From NCBI GenBank assembly GCA_947565475.1, contig CANOGI010000002.1:1-31447 (forward strand): a stretch of 31,447 bases of DNA, written 5' to 3'. Positions 7,060-14,776 of the stretch are shown one piece after another. Below the pieces are notes generated by a model. That model did not search any database. It saw only the letters and a list, made by a program, of their open reading frames with translations, and had not been told where the DNA came from. Both the position numbers and the translations under genes were made by a program. The DNA comes from an uncultured Eubacteriaceae bacterium. Its GTDB lineage: Bacteria > Bacillota > Clostridia > Lachnospirales > CAG-274. Positions within the stretch are counted from its first letter, which is position 1. Every line of letters begins with the position of its first letter.

Positions 7060-7929
7060 ATGGCTAGTAATACAGTAATTAACACTAATATCAGAGCTTT
7101 AAACTCACACAGAAACTTATCATCAGTTGGTACAGCTTTACAGAAATCAAGCGAAAGATTATCAAGCGGTAAAAAAATCAACCATGCCGCTGACGATTCA
7201 GCAGGTCTTGCTATCACTGAGAAAATGAGAGCTCAAATCAAAGGTCTTGATATGGCTGATAAAAACACTCAGGACGCTATCAGCTTAATTCAGACAGCTG
7301 AGGGTTCTTTCAGCGAAATCGAGTCTATGGTTCAGAGAATCAGAGAGCTTACTGTTCAGTGCGCTAATGATTCAAACGCTACTCAGGACCGTGTAAAAAT
7401 CGCTAACGAAATTCAGCAGCTTCAGGATGAAATCACTGATATGGCAGGAAGAACAGAGTTCAATACAAAGACTCTTGCTACAGGTGCTTTCTCTAAATCA
7501 ACTAACGCTCTTTACTTCCAGATTGGAGCCAACAAAAACCAGGCTATCGATTTAACTATCGGCAAAATGACATCTACATCTTTAGGTATTGGTAAACTCG
7601 CTTCTAATATTACCGCAGCTTTAAATAAGACTGGTAAAGGAGCAGGTTCAAAAATCAGCGGCTACCTTTCAAATATTGATGCGGCTATCTCTACTGTATC
7701 TGACGAGGTTGCTAAACTCGGAGCTAAACAGAACAGACTTGAATACACAAGCAACAACCTTCAGGTTTCTTCTGAAAACCTTTCTTCAGCTAAATCTCGT
7801 ATAGAGGACGCTGATATGGCTAAAGAGATGATGAACGTAACAGCTAAGAACGTTCTTCAGCAGGCTGCTACTTCTATGCTTGCTCAGGCTAACCAAGCTA
7901 CAAGCAGCGTAGTTTCTTTGTTACAGTAA
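7060..7929 (+). CDS. Flagellin, copy 2
   Basis: This copy encodes a 289-residue protein identical to the product of 5772-6641 and shares its start context, sigma-28-type promoter, leader stem-loops and terminator stem. Offset between the copies is 1288 bases. Because the proteins cannot differ, the pair raises dosage or provides a recombination reserve rather than antigenic variety at present. Downstream sequence diverges from copy 1 right after the terminator. No flagellar assembly genes are nearby; the chemotaxis genes begin about 9 kb downstream. Confidence 0.97.
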   Translation: MASNTVINTNIRALNSHRNLSSVGTALQKSSERLSSGKKINHAADDSAGLAITEKMRAQIKGLDMADKNTQDAISLIQTAEGSFSEIESMVQRIRELTVQCANDSNATQDRVKIANEIQQLQDEITDMAGRTEFNTKTLATGAFSKSTNALYFQIGANKNQAIDLTIGKMTSTSLGIGKLASNITAALNKTGKGAGSKISGYLSNIDAAISTVSDEVAKLGAKQNRLEYTSNNLQVSSENLSSAKSRIEDADMAKEMMNVTAKNVLQQAATSMLAQANQATSSVVSLLQ

Positions 7930-7968
7930 TTTAATTCATAATTATATATTTTATTATTGTATAAAAAG

Positions 7969-8003
7969 GGTTCAGAGGAGTATAACTCCTCTGAATTTTT
8001 TTT
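7969..8003 (+). terminator. Intrinsic terminator, flagellin 2
   Basis: The same stem as copy 1 (7971-7995) followed by a better tract, TTTTTTTT, at about 7995-8003. Confidence 0.88.
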
Positions 8004-8075
8004 GTACAGAGAGGAATAATAAGCTAAAAAACGGTATTTACTTTTATTTACGAGAATGTATAGAAAAATTAACTG

Positions 8076-8126
8076 TAAAAATAAGGCTGTGTGAAAAATT
8101 TATTTTTTCACACAGCCTTATTTTTA
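8076..8126 (-). terminator. Bidirectional intrinsic terminator at the cwlD end
   Basis: AAATAAGGCTGTGTGAAAAA pairs almost perfectly with its complement ending at about 8125 around a short TTTA loop, with A/T tracts on both sides. Its right arm overlaps the cwlD stop codon (8124-8126). It can stop cwlD and any readthrough from flagellin 2. Confidence 0.85.
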
Positions 8127-8831
8127 ATTTTCGGACGTATTTTGCGTGTTTTCTTTACAAAAATCTGTCACACCCATATATATTGCCCAGGCGATTTTTT
8201 GGCGGTATTCATCAGAGGCGAGTTTAGCGTTTTCAGAATCATTTGATAAAAAACCACACTCAACTATAACAGAGGCACATTTTGTGTTTTTTAATATGTA
8301 GTACTCGCCGTTAGGTTTTGGAACACGAGTGTTGCTCTCATCGGCGAATTCCTTGATTTTATTTTGAATACATTCCGCTAACGCTTTTCCGCTTTCAGAG
8401 TTTTTATAATAAAACACCTGAGCTCCTTTTGCCGAGCTGTTTGGAAAAGAGTTTTGATGTATACTTATAAATATGTCTATCTCGTCGCCTCCCGCTATGA
8501 GTTTTCTTTGTTTTAAATCTTCGATTTTTTTCTTTGATAACGCTGAGTCGTCAATTCTTGTAGTAAAAATGTTTGCTCCGCCTTGCTCAAGATATTGCTG
8601 AAGTTTTTTGCTTATGTCCAAATTTAATGTTTTTTCTTCTGTTCCGTCTGAACGGACTTTTCCGGGGTCCCAGCCGCCATGGCCCGCGTCAATTACTATA
8701 TTTTTATTAGAGACAGGCATAGAGAAAGTTTCCACACTTTTATTAAAAAATGAATATGTTATTCCATACAGAATTAAAAGGCTGTAGGTTAAAGCAAGGA
8801 TTTTTAGTTTATTTTTTGATATGTAACTCAT
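8124..8831 (-). CDS. cwlD: N-acetylmuramoyl-L-alanine amidase, CwlD type
   Basis: A 235-residue zinc amidase (Amidase_3). Residues about 9-28 are a hydrophobic signal anchor (ILALTYSLLILYGITYSFF). The catalytic domain follows with zinc and catalytic residues in VIDAGHGGWDPG, EEKTLNLDIS, FISIHQNSFP and VIVECGFLSN. Length and motif order match CwlD, the germination-specific amidase that strips peptides from spore cortex glycan so that PdaA can form muramic-delta-lactam. The RXAEDLRQR-like block (KKIEDLKQRK) before the second His is also CwlD-like. A GGGGGTG ribosome site precedes ATG 8831. It is monocistronic. A general cell-wall amidase cannot be fully excluded. Confidence 0.85.
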   Translation of the reverse strand: MSYISKNKLKILALTYSLLILYGITYSFFNKSVETFSMPVSNKNIVIDAGHGGWDPGKVRSDGTEEKTLNLDISKKLQQYLEQGGANIFTTRIDDSALSKKKIEDLKQRKLIAGGDEIDIFISIHQNSFPNSSAKGAQVFYYKNSESGKALAECIQNKIKEFADESNTRVPKPNGEYYILKNTKCASVIVECGFLSNDSENAKLASDEYRQKIAWAIYMGVTDFCKENTQNTSEN

Positions 8832-8883
8832 TTAAAAACACCCCCAAATAATTTTAATATATAGTAAAAGAACTTAAAAGGAA

Positions 8884-9045
8884 TTATAGTCAAACAACTT
8901 GAAAAATAAACAAGTTCGGCGGCTAAGAATCCTTTTTGGCTTTGTTAGTGTCAAGTTGGCATAGGCTTTAGGCTAAGGCTATACTGCCTTGTAAAAATAA
9001 TTTTTATCTTGTCTCCGTTTTCATTTTCAAGTAGTTTGGCTATAA
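8884..9045. repeat. Non-autonomous inverted-repeat element, TATAGTCAA family, copy 1
   Basis: The left end TTATAGTCAAACAACTTG and the right end (complement starts TTATAGCCAAACTACTTG) are inverted repeats about 22 bases long. The 162-base interior aligns with the reverse complement of 26500-26666, sharing AACAAGTTCGGC, AATCCTTTTT and GCATAGGCTTTAGGCTA-like blocks. No coding frame is present. It looks like a MITE. Confidence 0.8.
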
Positions 9046-9119
9046 GCTATAATATAGGTGGCAATATCATTTATATAGGCTCCTGAAAGATATTTTTAAC
9101 ATATTAATGCCAGTCAGCA

Positions 9120-9548
9120 TACTATAAACTTCTTTTGAAACTTTATATTTATTAATAGTATCGATTCAAAAAATTATTTCATTCAATGATTCTTAACGCT
9201 TTCGGCGTTTAAAAAGCAAAACGACTAACGCTTAACATTGAATGAAATAATTTTTTATTGAATTAACGTAATTTTATAGTGTCTAAAGAAGTCTTATGAA
9301 ATAATTTTGTTGTTTTATAAACATATTTTTTGTATTGTTTATTTTTCTCAAAAATTAGAAAGAATACTGTTTTATTCAATATTTTTTTGTGCTTTTGGCG
9401 ATTAAAACAAAAATGCTTTTCGCTAAAATTTTGAGTAAAATATTTTTTTCTATATCTATCGGAATTACCGTAAAGTTCTTTAACTATACAAAATCCTCAA
9501 TAAAATTTTATGCTGAAGTTGGTGTTAAAATAATAAAAATTTTATTGA
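9120..9548. repeat. Three successive inverted repeats in the cwlD-rrf2 spacer
   Basis: First, 9164-9198 pairs with 9229-9264, sharing AAAAAATTATTTCATTCAAT with its complement; the flank ACTATAAA (9121) is mirrored by TTTATAGT (9273-9280). Second, CTCAAAAATTAG (9347-9358) faces CTAAAATTTTGAG (9423-9435). Third, TCAATAAAATTTTAT (9497-9511) faces ATAAAAATTTTATTGA (9533-9548), the right arm running into the -35 box of the Rrf2 gene. None encodes a protein; they may be further small mobile repeats. Confidence 0.6.
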
Positions 9549-9574
9549 AATCATAGTAATCCTATAGTATACTA
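9545..9574 (+). promoter_or_regulatory. Promoter and candidate operator of the Rrf2 gene
   Basis: TTGAAA (9545-9550), 17 bases, TATACT (9568-9573) is a good sigma-A promoter. The perfect palindrome TAGTATACTA (9565-9574) covers the -10 box, and ATAGTA recurs at 9553 and 9581, which suits autoregulation by a dimeric Rrf2 protein. Confidence 0.6.
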
Positions 9575-9611
9575 CAAATATAGTAAAATTTTTTGATAGG
9601 GTGGGATTTAT

Positions 9612-10040
9612 TTGAAAGTTTCAACAAAAGGCAGATACGCCCTTAGACTTATGCTTGACCTTGCTTTATGTGAACCAGGAGTAAATATAAGTCTTAAAAG
9701 CATTGGGGAAAGACAGGAGATTTCAATAAAATATCTTGAGCAAATTGTAAATATACTTAATAGAGGGGGATTTCTTAAAAGCGTGAGAGGCCCGATGGGG
9801 GGATATTCTCTTTTAAAAAATCCTGAGGAATATACTGTTGGGGCGATATTAAGATGTATAGAGGGAAGTTTATCTCCTGTGGCTTGTCTTGATAATGAGG
9901 TTAACGACTGCAAAAGAAAAGATATTTGCGCTACTTTATATTTATGGGAGAAGATAGAAAAGGCTATTAATGATATTGTTGACAATATGACTCTTAAAGA
10001 GTTGGCGGACAGACACAAAAGTTTAGTCGGAGATGATTAA
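9612..10040 (+). CDS. Rrf2-family Fe-S transcriptional regulator (IscR-like)
   Basis: A 142-residue Rrf2-family winged-helix regulator. It opens MKVSTKGRYALRLMLDLA, the family N-terminus, followed by the recognition helix region ISIKYLEQIVNILNRGGFLK and the wing SVRGPMGGYSL. Three cysteines occur as ACLDNEVNDCKRKDIC, the spacing used by IscR-type members to hold a [2Fe-2S] cluster. It therefore probably senses Fe-S or redox status, unlike the cysteine-free CymR branch. Translation starts at TTG 9612 after GGGTGGGAT. It is monocistronic here: no iscS, iscU or nifU follows, so its targets are elsewhere or limited to its own promoter. Confidence 0.9.
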   Translation: MKVSTKGRYALRLMLDLALCEPGVNISLKSIGERQEISIKYLEQIVNILNRGGFLKSVRGPMGGYSLLKNPEEYTVGAILRCIEGSLSPVACLDNEVNDCKRKDICATLYLWEKIEKAINDIVDNMTLKELADRHKSLVGDD

Positions 10041-10095
10041 GCAAGGGAGACCGAGAAGTCAATTAAATTATTTTGATGAGGCTGTGGGGAAAAGT

Positions 10096-10138
10096 ATAAT
10101 AAAATCCGCCGAAAATATATAATATAATTTTCGGCGGA
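10096..10138 (-). terminator. Hairpin, probable terminator of the deoD-pdp-deoB operon
   Basis: TCCGCCGAAAAT (10105-10116) pairs perfectly with ATTTTCGGCGGA (10127-10138). On the minus strand the stem is followed by UUUUAUUAU. It lies about 130 bases beyond the deoB stop. Confidence 0.5.
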
Positions 10139-10208
10139 TAACTAAATGTATCTCACGGCGGTTTATAATATTTTTATAACGAAACAATGAAATAATTTTT
10201 TGATGTAT

Positions 10209-10252
10209 TAGAGCGTATCTGAGAGATTGGTTTGATGTACGCTCTATTTTTA
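10209..10252 (+). terminator. Intrinsic terminator after the Rrf2 gene
   Basis: TAGAGCGTA (10209-10217) pairs with TACGCTCTA (10238-10246) across a 20-base loop and is followed by TTTTTAT on the + strand. Confidence 0.55.
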
Positions 10253-10265
10253 TAAATATATTCTT

Positions 10266-11447
10266 TTATTTTTTCGCTATTATTTCTGATAAAAAGCTTG
10301 TTCCTTTTATATTGGCGTCTATATTTAGATATTCGGCTACAGTTGCCGCGAGATCGGAGTAAGTTGGACGAGTTTTTATATCCGCTGGGATTATTTTTTT
10401 ACCGTATCCCAAAAGAAATACATATTCCCTTGAATGGTCTGTACTTGGAGTAGTTGGGTCACAGCCGTGGTCTGCTGTTATGAAAAGAAGATCGCCGTCA
10501 TTCATCGCTTCCATTATTTCAGGGAGTTTATTATCAAAATACTCAAGGGCGTCGGCAAAGCCTTTTACATTATTTCTATGACCGTACAGCATATCGTAAT
10601 CAACAAGATTTGTAAAGATTATTCCGTCGAAAGATTCTTTTAGATATTTTATTGTCTGATTGATTCCATCGGCGTTATTTGTTGTGTGAACAGAGTCAGT
10701 TATTCCGCTGTTACAGAAAATATCCTCTATTTTTCCTACCGCTTTAACCTGTAAGCCTTGTTCTTCAGCGTAGTTTAACAATGTTTTTGACGTGGGGGAA
10801 AGGGAAAAATCTTTTCGGTTTTTAGTCCTTACATAATTTCCAGAAACGCCTGTAAACGGTCTCGCTATAACTCTTGCCACATTATGAGTTCCCTGTAAAA
10901 TTTTTCTCGCTGTCTCACATATATCATAAAGTTTTTCAACAGGTATTATATCCTCGTGTGCGGCTATTTGAAATACGCTGTCGGCGGAGGTGTATACTAT
11001 AGGCGAGCCTGTTTTTATGTGCTCGTCGCCTAATTTATCAATTATCTCAGTTCCTGACGCGGGATAATTAGCGAGAGTTTTTCTTCCGATTTCTTTCTCA
11101 AATTTCTCCATTATTTCTTTTGGGAAACCTTTTGGATATGTTGGAAAAGGCTTTTCGAGCCATATTCCCGCGATTTCCCAATGACCTGTTGTCGTATCCT
11201 TTCCGGCGGAATGCTCTGCCATTTTTCCGTAAACTCCTTTAGGGTTTTCACATTTGTCATATAGATTTGTACCTATTTCACATTTTATATTTCCGAGGCC
11301 TAAAGAAATCATATTTTTTAAATTTAACGCGGGCACTTGTTTTTTTATATTCATCAGCGTATTGCTTCCACAGTCATTGTATTTACAAGCGTCGGGCAGT
11401 TCTCCTATTCCTACGCCGTCGAGGACTATTATTATCGCTCTTTTCAT
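10266..11447 (-). CDS. deoB: Phosphopentomutase
   Basis: A 393-residue DeoB, interconverting (deoxy)ribose 1-phosphate and 5-phosphate. It is a member of the alkaline phosphatase superfamily with two Mn ions. The N-terminus KRAIIIVLDGVGIGELPDA carries the first metal ligand. AGKDTTTGHWEIAG holds the catalytic threonine, and LLFITADHGCDPTTPSTDHS holds the C-terminal metal ligands. Length equals the family norm. Its ATG overlaps the stop of pdp by one base (TAATG), so it is translationally coupled as the last gene of deoD-pdp-deoB. It takes the pentose 1-phosphates made by the two phosphorylases into central metabolism. Confidence 0.97.
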   Translation of the reverse strand: MKRAIIIVLDGVGIGELPDACKYNDCGSNTLMNIKKQVPALNLKNMISLGLGNIKCEIGTNLYDKCENPKGVYGKMAEHSAGKDTTTGHWEIAGIWLEKPFPTYPKGFPKEIMEKFEKEIGRKTLANYPASGTEIIDKLGDEHIKTGSPIVYTSADSVFQIAAHEDIIPVEKLYDICETARKILQGTHNVARVIARPFTGVSGNYVRTKNRKDFSLSPTSKTLLNYAEEQGLQVKAVGKIEDIFCNSGITDSVHTTNNADGINQTIKYLKESFDGIIFTNLVDYDMLYGHRNNVKGFADALEYFDNKLPEIMEAMNDGDLLFITADHGCDPTTPSTDHSREYVFLLGYGKKIIPADIKTRPTYSDLAATVAEYLNIDANIKGTSFLSEIIAKK

Positions 11448-12772
11448 TATTTTTTAATCTCTCCTATTATTTTTAATATTGTTTTTTGTGGTTTCGGAGG
11501 GTTTTCCGATATTTTAATACAGTTTTTTAATATATTCCAAGCGTTTTCGAGTCTTTCCTCAGAGGATGAGTATATCTCAGCTAAAACATCACCTTTATTT
11601 ATTTTATCCCCTAATGAGAATTTTAATATTATTCCCGCGCTATAATCAATTTTATCCGTTTTTGTTTTTCTGCCGGCTCCTGTCTCACACGCCGCTTTTC
11701 CTATGTTATAAGTGTCCATATCGCTTATATAACCTGAAAACTCGGATATTAATTCTTTTTTAAACTTACATTTAGGAAAAAGGGAATAATCGTCTATTAT
11801 TTTAGGGTCTCCTTTTTGAGAGATTATAAGCTCTCTAAGTTTTTCAAGTCCTTTTTTATTTTTGATATTTTTCTCAAGCAACGCTCTCGCTTCTTCTACA
11901 GTTTTGCTGATATTTCCTAAAATAAGCATTAAACTTCCAATCTCAAGAGATACTTCTTTTAATCTTCCGTTTGTATTGCCCTTTAATATTTCTATTGCCT
12001 CCATTACCTCAAGGGAGTTTCCTATATGTTTTCCCAAAGGCTCGCTCATATCAGTTATTACGGCGATAACTTTTTTATTTACGTTTTTTCCGATTTCAAC
12101 CATTGTCTGAGCTAATTTTTCCGCCGAGGAAAAGTCTTTCATAAATGAGCCGTTTCCACATTTTACATCTAACACGATAGCGTCACAGCCAGCGGCTATT
12201 TTTTTGCTCATTATACTTGAGGCTATTAGAGGAATACTCTCGACGGTTCCTGTTACGTCTCTCATAGCGTAAAATCTTTTATCGGCGGGCGCGAGGTCTT
12301 CTGACTGACTCATTATGACTATTTTTTGTTTTTTAACGAGGTCTATGGCGTTTTTTTCTGAAACTTCAGTGTTAAAACCGGGAATTGATTCAAGCTTATC
12401 AACTGTTCCGCCGGTATGGCCCAAACCTCTTCCGGACATTTTTACGACAGGGAGCCCACAGGAGGCTACAAGAGGCGCCAACACAAGCGTCGTTGTGTCG
12501 GCGACGCCGCCTGTGCTGTGTTTATCAACCTTTATACCGCTTATTTCAGACAAGTCAAGAATTTTTCCTGAATTAGCCATTGCCATTGTCAAGTCGGAGG
12601 TTTCTTTGTCATTTAAGCCGTTTAAATATATCGCCATTAACATGGCTGAAATTTGATAGTCGGGAAAGTTTCTATCTGAAGCGCATTTTACAAAGTAATT
12701 TATTTCTTCAGATGAAAGGGATTTTTTATCCCGCTTTTTTATTATTAAGTCCACAAAATTCATATTCATATT
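11447..12772 (-). CDS. pdp: Pyrimidine-nucleoside (thymidine) phosphorylase
   Basis: A 441-residue member of the thymidine/pyrimidine nucleoside phosphorylase family, cleaving thymidine, deoxyuridine or uridine with phosphate. Visible motifs are KHSTGGVADTTTLVLAPLV, the signature KMSGRGLGHTGGTVDKLES, SSIMSKKIAAGCDAIVLDVK (phosphate and K+ site) and a C-terminal biotin-carrier-like domain with AGIILKFSLGDKINKGD. The frame opens further upstream, but ATG 12772 is chosen because AAAGGAG lies just before it and the family starts MNFVDLIIKKRD. It is the middle gene of the salvage operon, 95 bases after deoD and overlapping deoB. Thymidine-specific DeoA versus broad Pdp cannot be decided by eye. 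Confidence 0.95.
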   Translation of the reverse strand, partial: NMNMNFVDLIIKKRDKKSLSSEEINYFVKCASDRNFPDYQISAMLMAIYLNGLNDKETSDLTMAMANSGKILDLSEISGIKVDKHSTGGVADTTTLVLAPLVASCGLPVVKMSGRGLGHTGGTVDKLESIPGFNTEVSEKNAIDLVKKQKIVIMSQSEDLAPADKRFYAMRDVTGTVESIPLIASSIMSKKIAAGCDAIVLDVKCGNGSFMKDFSSAEKLAQTMVEIGKNVNKKVIAVITDMSEPLGKHIGNSLEVMEAIEILKGNTNGRLKEVSLEIGSLMLILGNISKTVEEARALLEKNIKNKKGLEKLRELIISQKGDPKIIDDYSLFPKCKFKKELISEFSGYISDMDTYNIGKAACETGAGRKTKTDKIDYSAGIILKFSLGDKINKGDVLAEIYSSSEERLENAWNILKNCIKISENPPKPQKTILKIIGEIKK

Positions 12773-12867
12773 TACATCTCCTTTAGAGGGGGTGAAAAAG
12801 GTTAATACTGATCTCAAACAGAAACGTGGAGCTAAAATGATAAAGCGATAATGTTTATGGGAACGTG

Positions 12868-13572
12868 TTACGCCAAGGTTAAAGCTATATTTATCATATT
12901 TGTGAAAGATGTTTCTCTATCTTTAGCCGAGGTGGCTTCCTTTGTTAAAAGATGATCAGATACCGTAAGTATACAAAGGGCGTTTGCCTTATATCTCGCG
13001 GCGTTCATATAAAGCGCCGCGGATTCCATTTCTACACCTAAAATGCCCATTTTTTTCCATTTATTTACGGATTCAGAATCATCGCTGTAGAAAGCGTCGT
13101 CGCATAATATATTGCCTATGTGAATATTTTGCATACCGAGAGCGTCCGCTGATTTCTTTGCCTTTTCCAAAAGGCTCCAGCTTGCTGTTGGGCAGAAAAC
13201 GCCGGGCAGACAGAATTGACTTCCAAAGTTTGATGTTGTGGAGGAACCCATCCCCAAAATTATGTCGTATAAATTTATATTTTCTTGTATCGCGCCGCAA
13301 GAGCCGATTCTTATTAAATTTTTTACCCCGAATATATTTATTAACTCATGAGAGTAAATACCCATACTGGGCACGCCCATTCCGGTTCCCAATACGGAGA
13401 TTTTTTTGCCATTTACTGTTCCAGTGAATCCTAACGCCCCTCTTACGGCGTTGAATTGAACAGGATTCTCAAAAAAGTTATCGGCGATGAATTTAGCCCT
13501 TAACGGGTCACCGGGGAGTAAAATTGTTTCCGCTATTTCCGCTGTCTGGTTAATATGTGGTGTGTTTTTCAT
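12868..13572 (-). CDS. deoD: Purine-nucleoside phosphorylase, DeoD (hexameric) type
   Basis: A 234-residue hexameric-type purine nucleoside phosphorylase, splitting (deoxy)adenosine, inosine or guanosine with phosphate. The N-terminus TPHINQTAEIAETILLPGDPLRAK has the family His and phosphate-binding loop. GTGMGVPSMGIYSHELI and RIGSCGAIQ follow, then the ribose-binding GVEMESAALY. The catalytic aspartate is in LTVSDHLLTKEAT. ATG 13572 follows AAGGAGAG. It is the first gene of the minus-strand deoD-pdp-deoB operon, so any promoter lies between it and the repeat at 13633-13821. No deoR, deoC or nucleoside transporter is present in the window. Confidence 0.96.
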   Translation of the reverse strand: MKNTPHINQTAEIAETILLPGDPLRAKFIADNFFENPVQFNAVRGALGFTGTVNGKKISVLGTGMGVPSMGIYSHELINIFGVKNLIRIGSCGAIQENINLYDIILGMGSSTTSNFGSQFCLPGVFCPTASWSLLEKAKKSADALGMQNIHIGNILCDDAFYSDDSESVNKWKKMGILGVEMESAALYMNAARYKANALCILTVSDHLLTKEATSAKDRETSFTNMINIALTLA

Positions 13573-13632
13573 TTTTTAACTCTCCTTAATTTGTATTTTT
13601 TATATGTTTTTTGTTTAAAGTGAGTATATTTG

Positions 13633-13821
13633 TATAGTTAATCAATTTGAAAATAAACAGGTTATATAGACGGGACAGATGTGTCTTCTATACATGCGGG
13701 TAAGGTTTATTTTCGCGTCGTCGCGGCTGTTCTCCTATCAATAAATGTCAGTTTGAGTAGATATTGGACTGCATCCAATAATAGAATAAATTTTCTCTCA
13801 TTTTCAAATTAATTTACTATA
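13633..13821. repeat. Non-autonomous inverted-repeat element, TATAGTCAA family, copy 2 (diverged)
   Basis: The left end TATAGTTAATCAATTTGAAA and the complement of the right end TATAGTAAATTAATTTGAAA form inverted repeats related to the ends of the copies at 8884 and 26500. The 189-base interior differs from those copies. It occupies the spacer directly upstream of deoD and downstream of the deacetylase gene; no gene is inside. Confidence 0.6.
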
Positions 13822-13883
13822 ATTTAGAAAAGATTTAAGATGATATTTTCAGAGTTATTCTGCTACACGGTAAGGGAGGATTT

Positions 13884-14678
13884 TTATAGTTTAGTTATTT
13901 TTCCGGGTTCCAGAATTACAGGCTTTTCGTCTACTGAAATCCATAGTCTCATAGCCGACGGGTTATATACCATCTTACAGTCAGCCGAGAATTTTAGGTT
14001 GTTTAATCCTTTCATATAATCCACTATCTCTATATTTGTGGCGTACCATATATCTTCTTTGTCTGACATCATCTTACAGAAATTTTCTATTAAATCCCAG
14101 TTATTGTCTCTTTCAAACTCTATACTGTGGCCCCACACATACATTAAGTGAGGACGGTTTTTATAAGGCTGGTCAAGAAATTTTTGCCCAAGTTCCAAAA
14201 GGTTTTCGTTATGGTGACAAGTTCCATGCCAGCGAAGAAAATCATTTGGCATTGAGAAGTTTTTATGTGTTTCCACTACTCGGCAGTATTCTATGCCGGT
14301 CGCTTTCAGTATTTCCACAACTGTGTCGTTATACAGCCCGTTCGGGTATGACATTCCACGCACAGGATAACCTGATAGTTTCTCAAGTATTACACGATCT
14401 TCCATAACTTGTCTTACTATGTTCTCACGGGGCGAAATGCTGAGAGACTGATGTGTAAGTCCGTGAGCTGAGATCTCATGATTTTTATACAAATCTTTTA
14501 CTTCGTCGGGTTCTATCCGTTCAAGTTTGGAAAGATAGCCCCCGTTTATGTGAAATGTTCCTCTTATTCCATATTTATCAAATATTTCCACAAGTTTTCT
14601 GTCATATATTTTTCCATCGTCATAACTCATAGTTAATACTTTTCTTTTATTTTCAGGAAATCTGTCGAAATTAATCAT
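13884..14678 (-). CDS. Polysaccharide deacetylase family protein (NodB/CE4-like), cytoplasmic
   Basis: A 264-residue protein with a NodB-homology core. Motif 1 is VLTMSYDDGKIYDRK (catalytic and metal Asp pair), motif 2 is EISAHGLTHQSLS (H-x3-H metal ligands) and motif 3 is RGMSYPNGLYND. Family members remove N- or O-acetyl groups from sugars. There is no signal peptide or membrane segment, so a cytoplasmic or small-molecule substrate is likely. A C-terminal block of about 45 residues (KFSADCKMVYNPSAMRLWI) looks like an added beta domain. The start follows AAGGAGG. It is a single gene between two operons and is not PdaA, which is secreted and has a different motif 1. Confidence 0.82.
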   Translation of the reverse strand: MINFDRFPENKRKVLTMSYDDGKIYDRKLVEIFDKYGIRGTFHINGGYLSKLERIEPDEVKDLYKNHEISAHGLTHQSLSISPRENIVRQVMEDRVILEKLSGYPVRGMSYPNGLYNDTVVEILKATGIEYCRVVETHKNFSMPNDFLRWHGTCHHNENLLELGQKFLDQPYKNRPHLMYVWGHSIEFERDNNWDLIENFCKMMSDKEDIWYATNIEIVDYMKGLNNLKFSADCKMVYNPSAMRLWISVDEKPVILEPGKITKL

Positions 14679-14776
14679 TGTTATTCCTCCTTTTGCATAT
14701 TATAATTAAGAATGTGTACCGCTAATTTTAATTATATACTTTATTTTGGCAAATATCAAATGTTTGGAGTGATTTT

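Larger units (their letters stand above)
5393..8003 (+). repeat. Tandem duplication: thyX tail + flagellin unit, two copies
   Basis: Unit 1 runs from about 5393 to 6719 and unit 2 from about 6720 to 8003. The flagellin gene, its leader and terminator hairpin (about 5588-6707 against 6875-7995) look base-for-base the same except for one T/C change next to the promoter. The flanking thyX tail differs at roughly one base in ten and the spacer after it is 39 bases shorter in unit 2. Sequence identity stops just after the terminator stems. Confidence 0.9.

Noticed and set aside
5393..8003. CRISPR array or phase-variable invertible flagellin locus
   Set aside because: The repeats are two long direct copies, not short spaced repeats, and no invertase gene or inverted flanks are present.
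11254..12786. Plus-strand frames across deoB and pdp
   Set aside because: Antisense shadows rich in Phe, Ser and Tyr without ribosome sites; the minus-strand genes are certain.
12984..13427. Plus-strand 147-codon frame opposite deoD
   Set aside because: Antisense to deoD, Arg/Tyr-rich, with no start signal.
13884..14678. Deacetylase as PdaA, the partner of CwlD
   Set aside because: It has no signal peptide and its first motif and C-terminal domain differ from PdaA; it is also not linked to cwlD.
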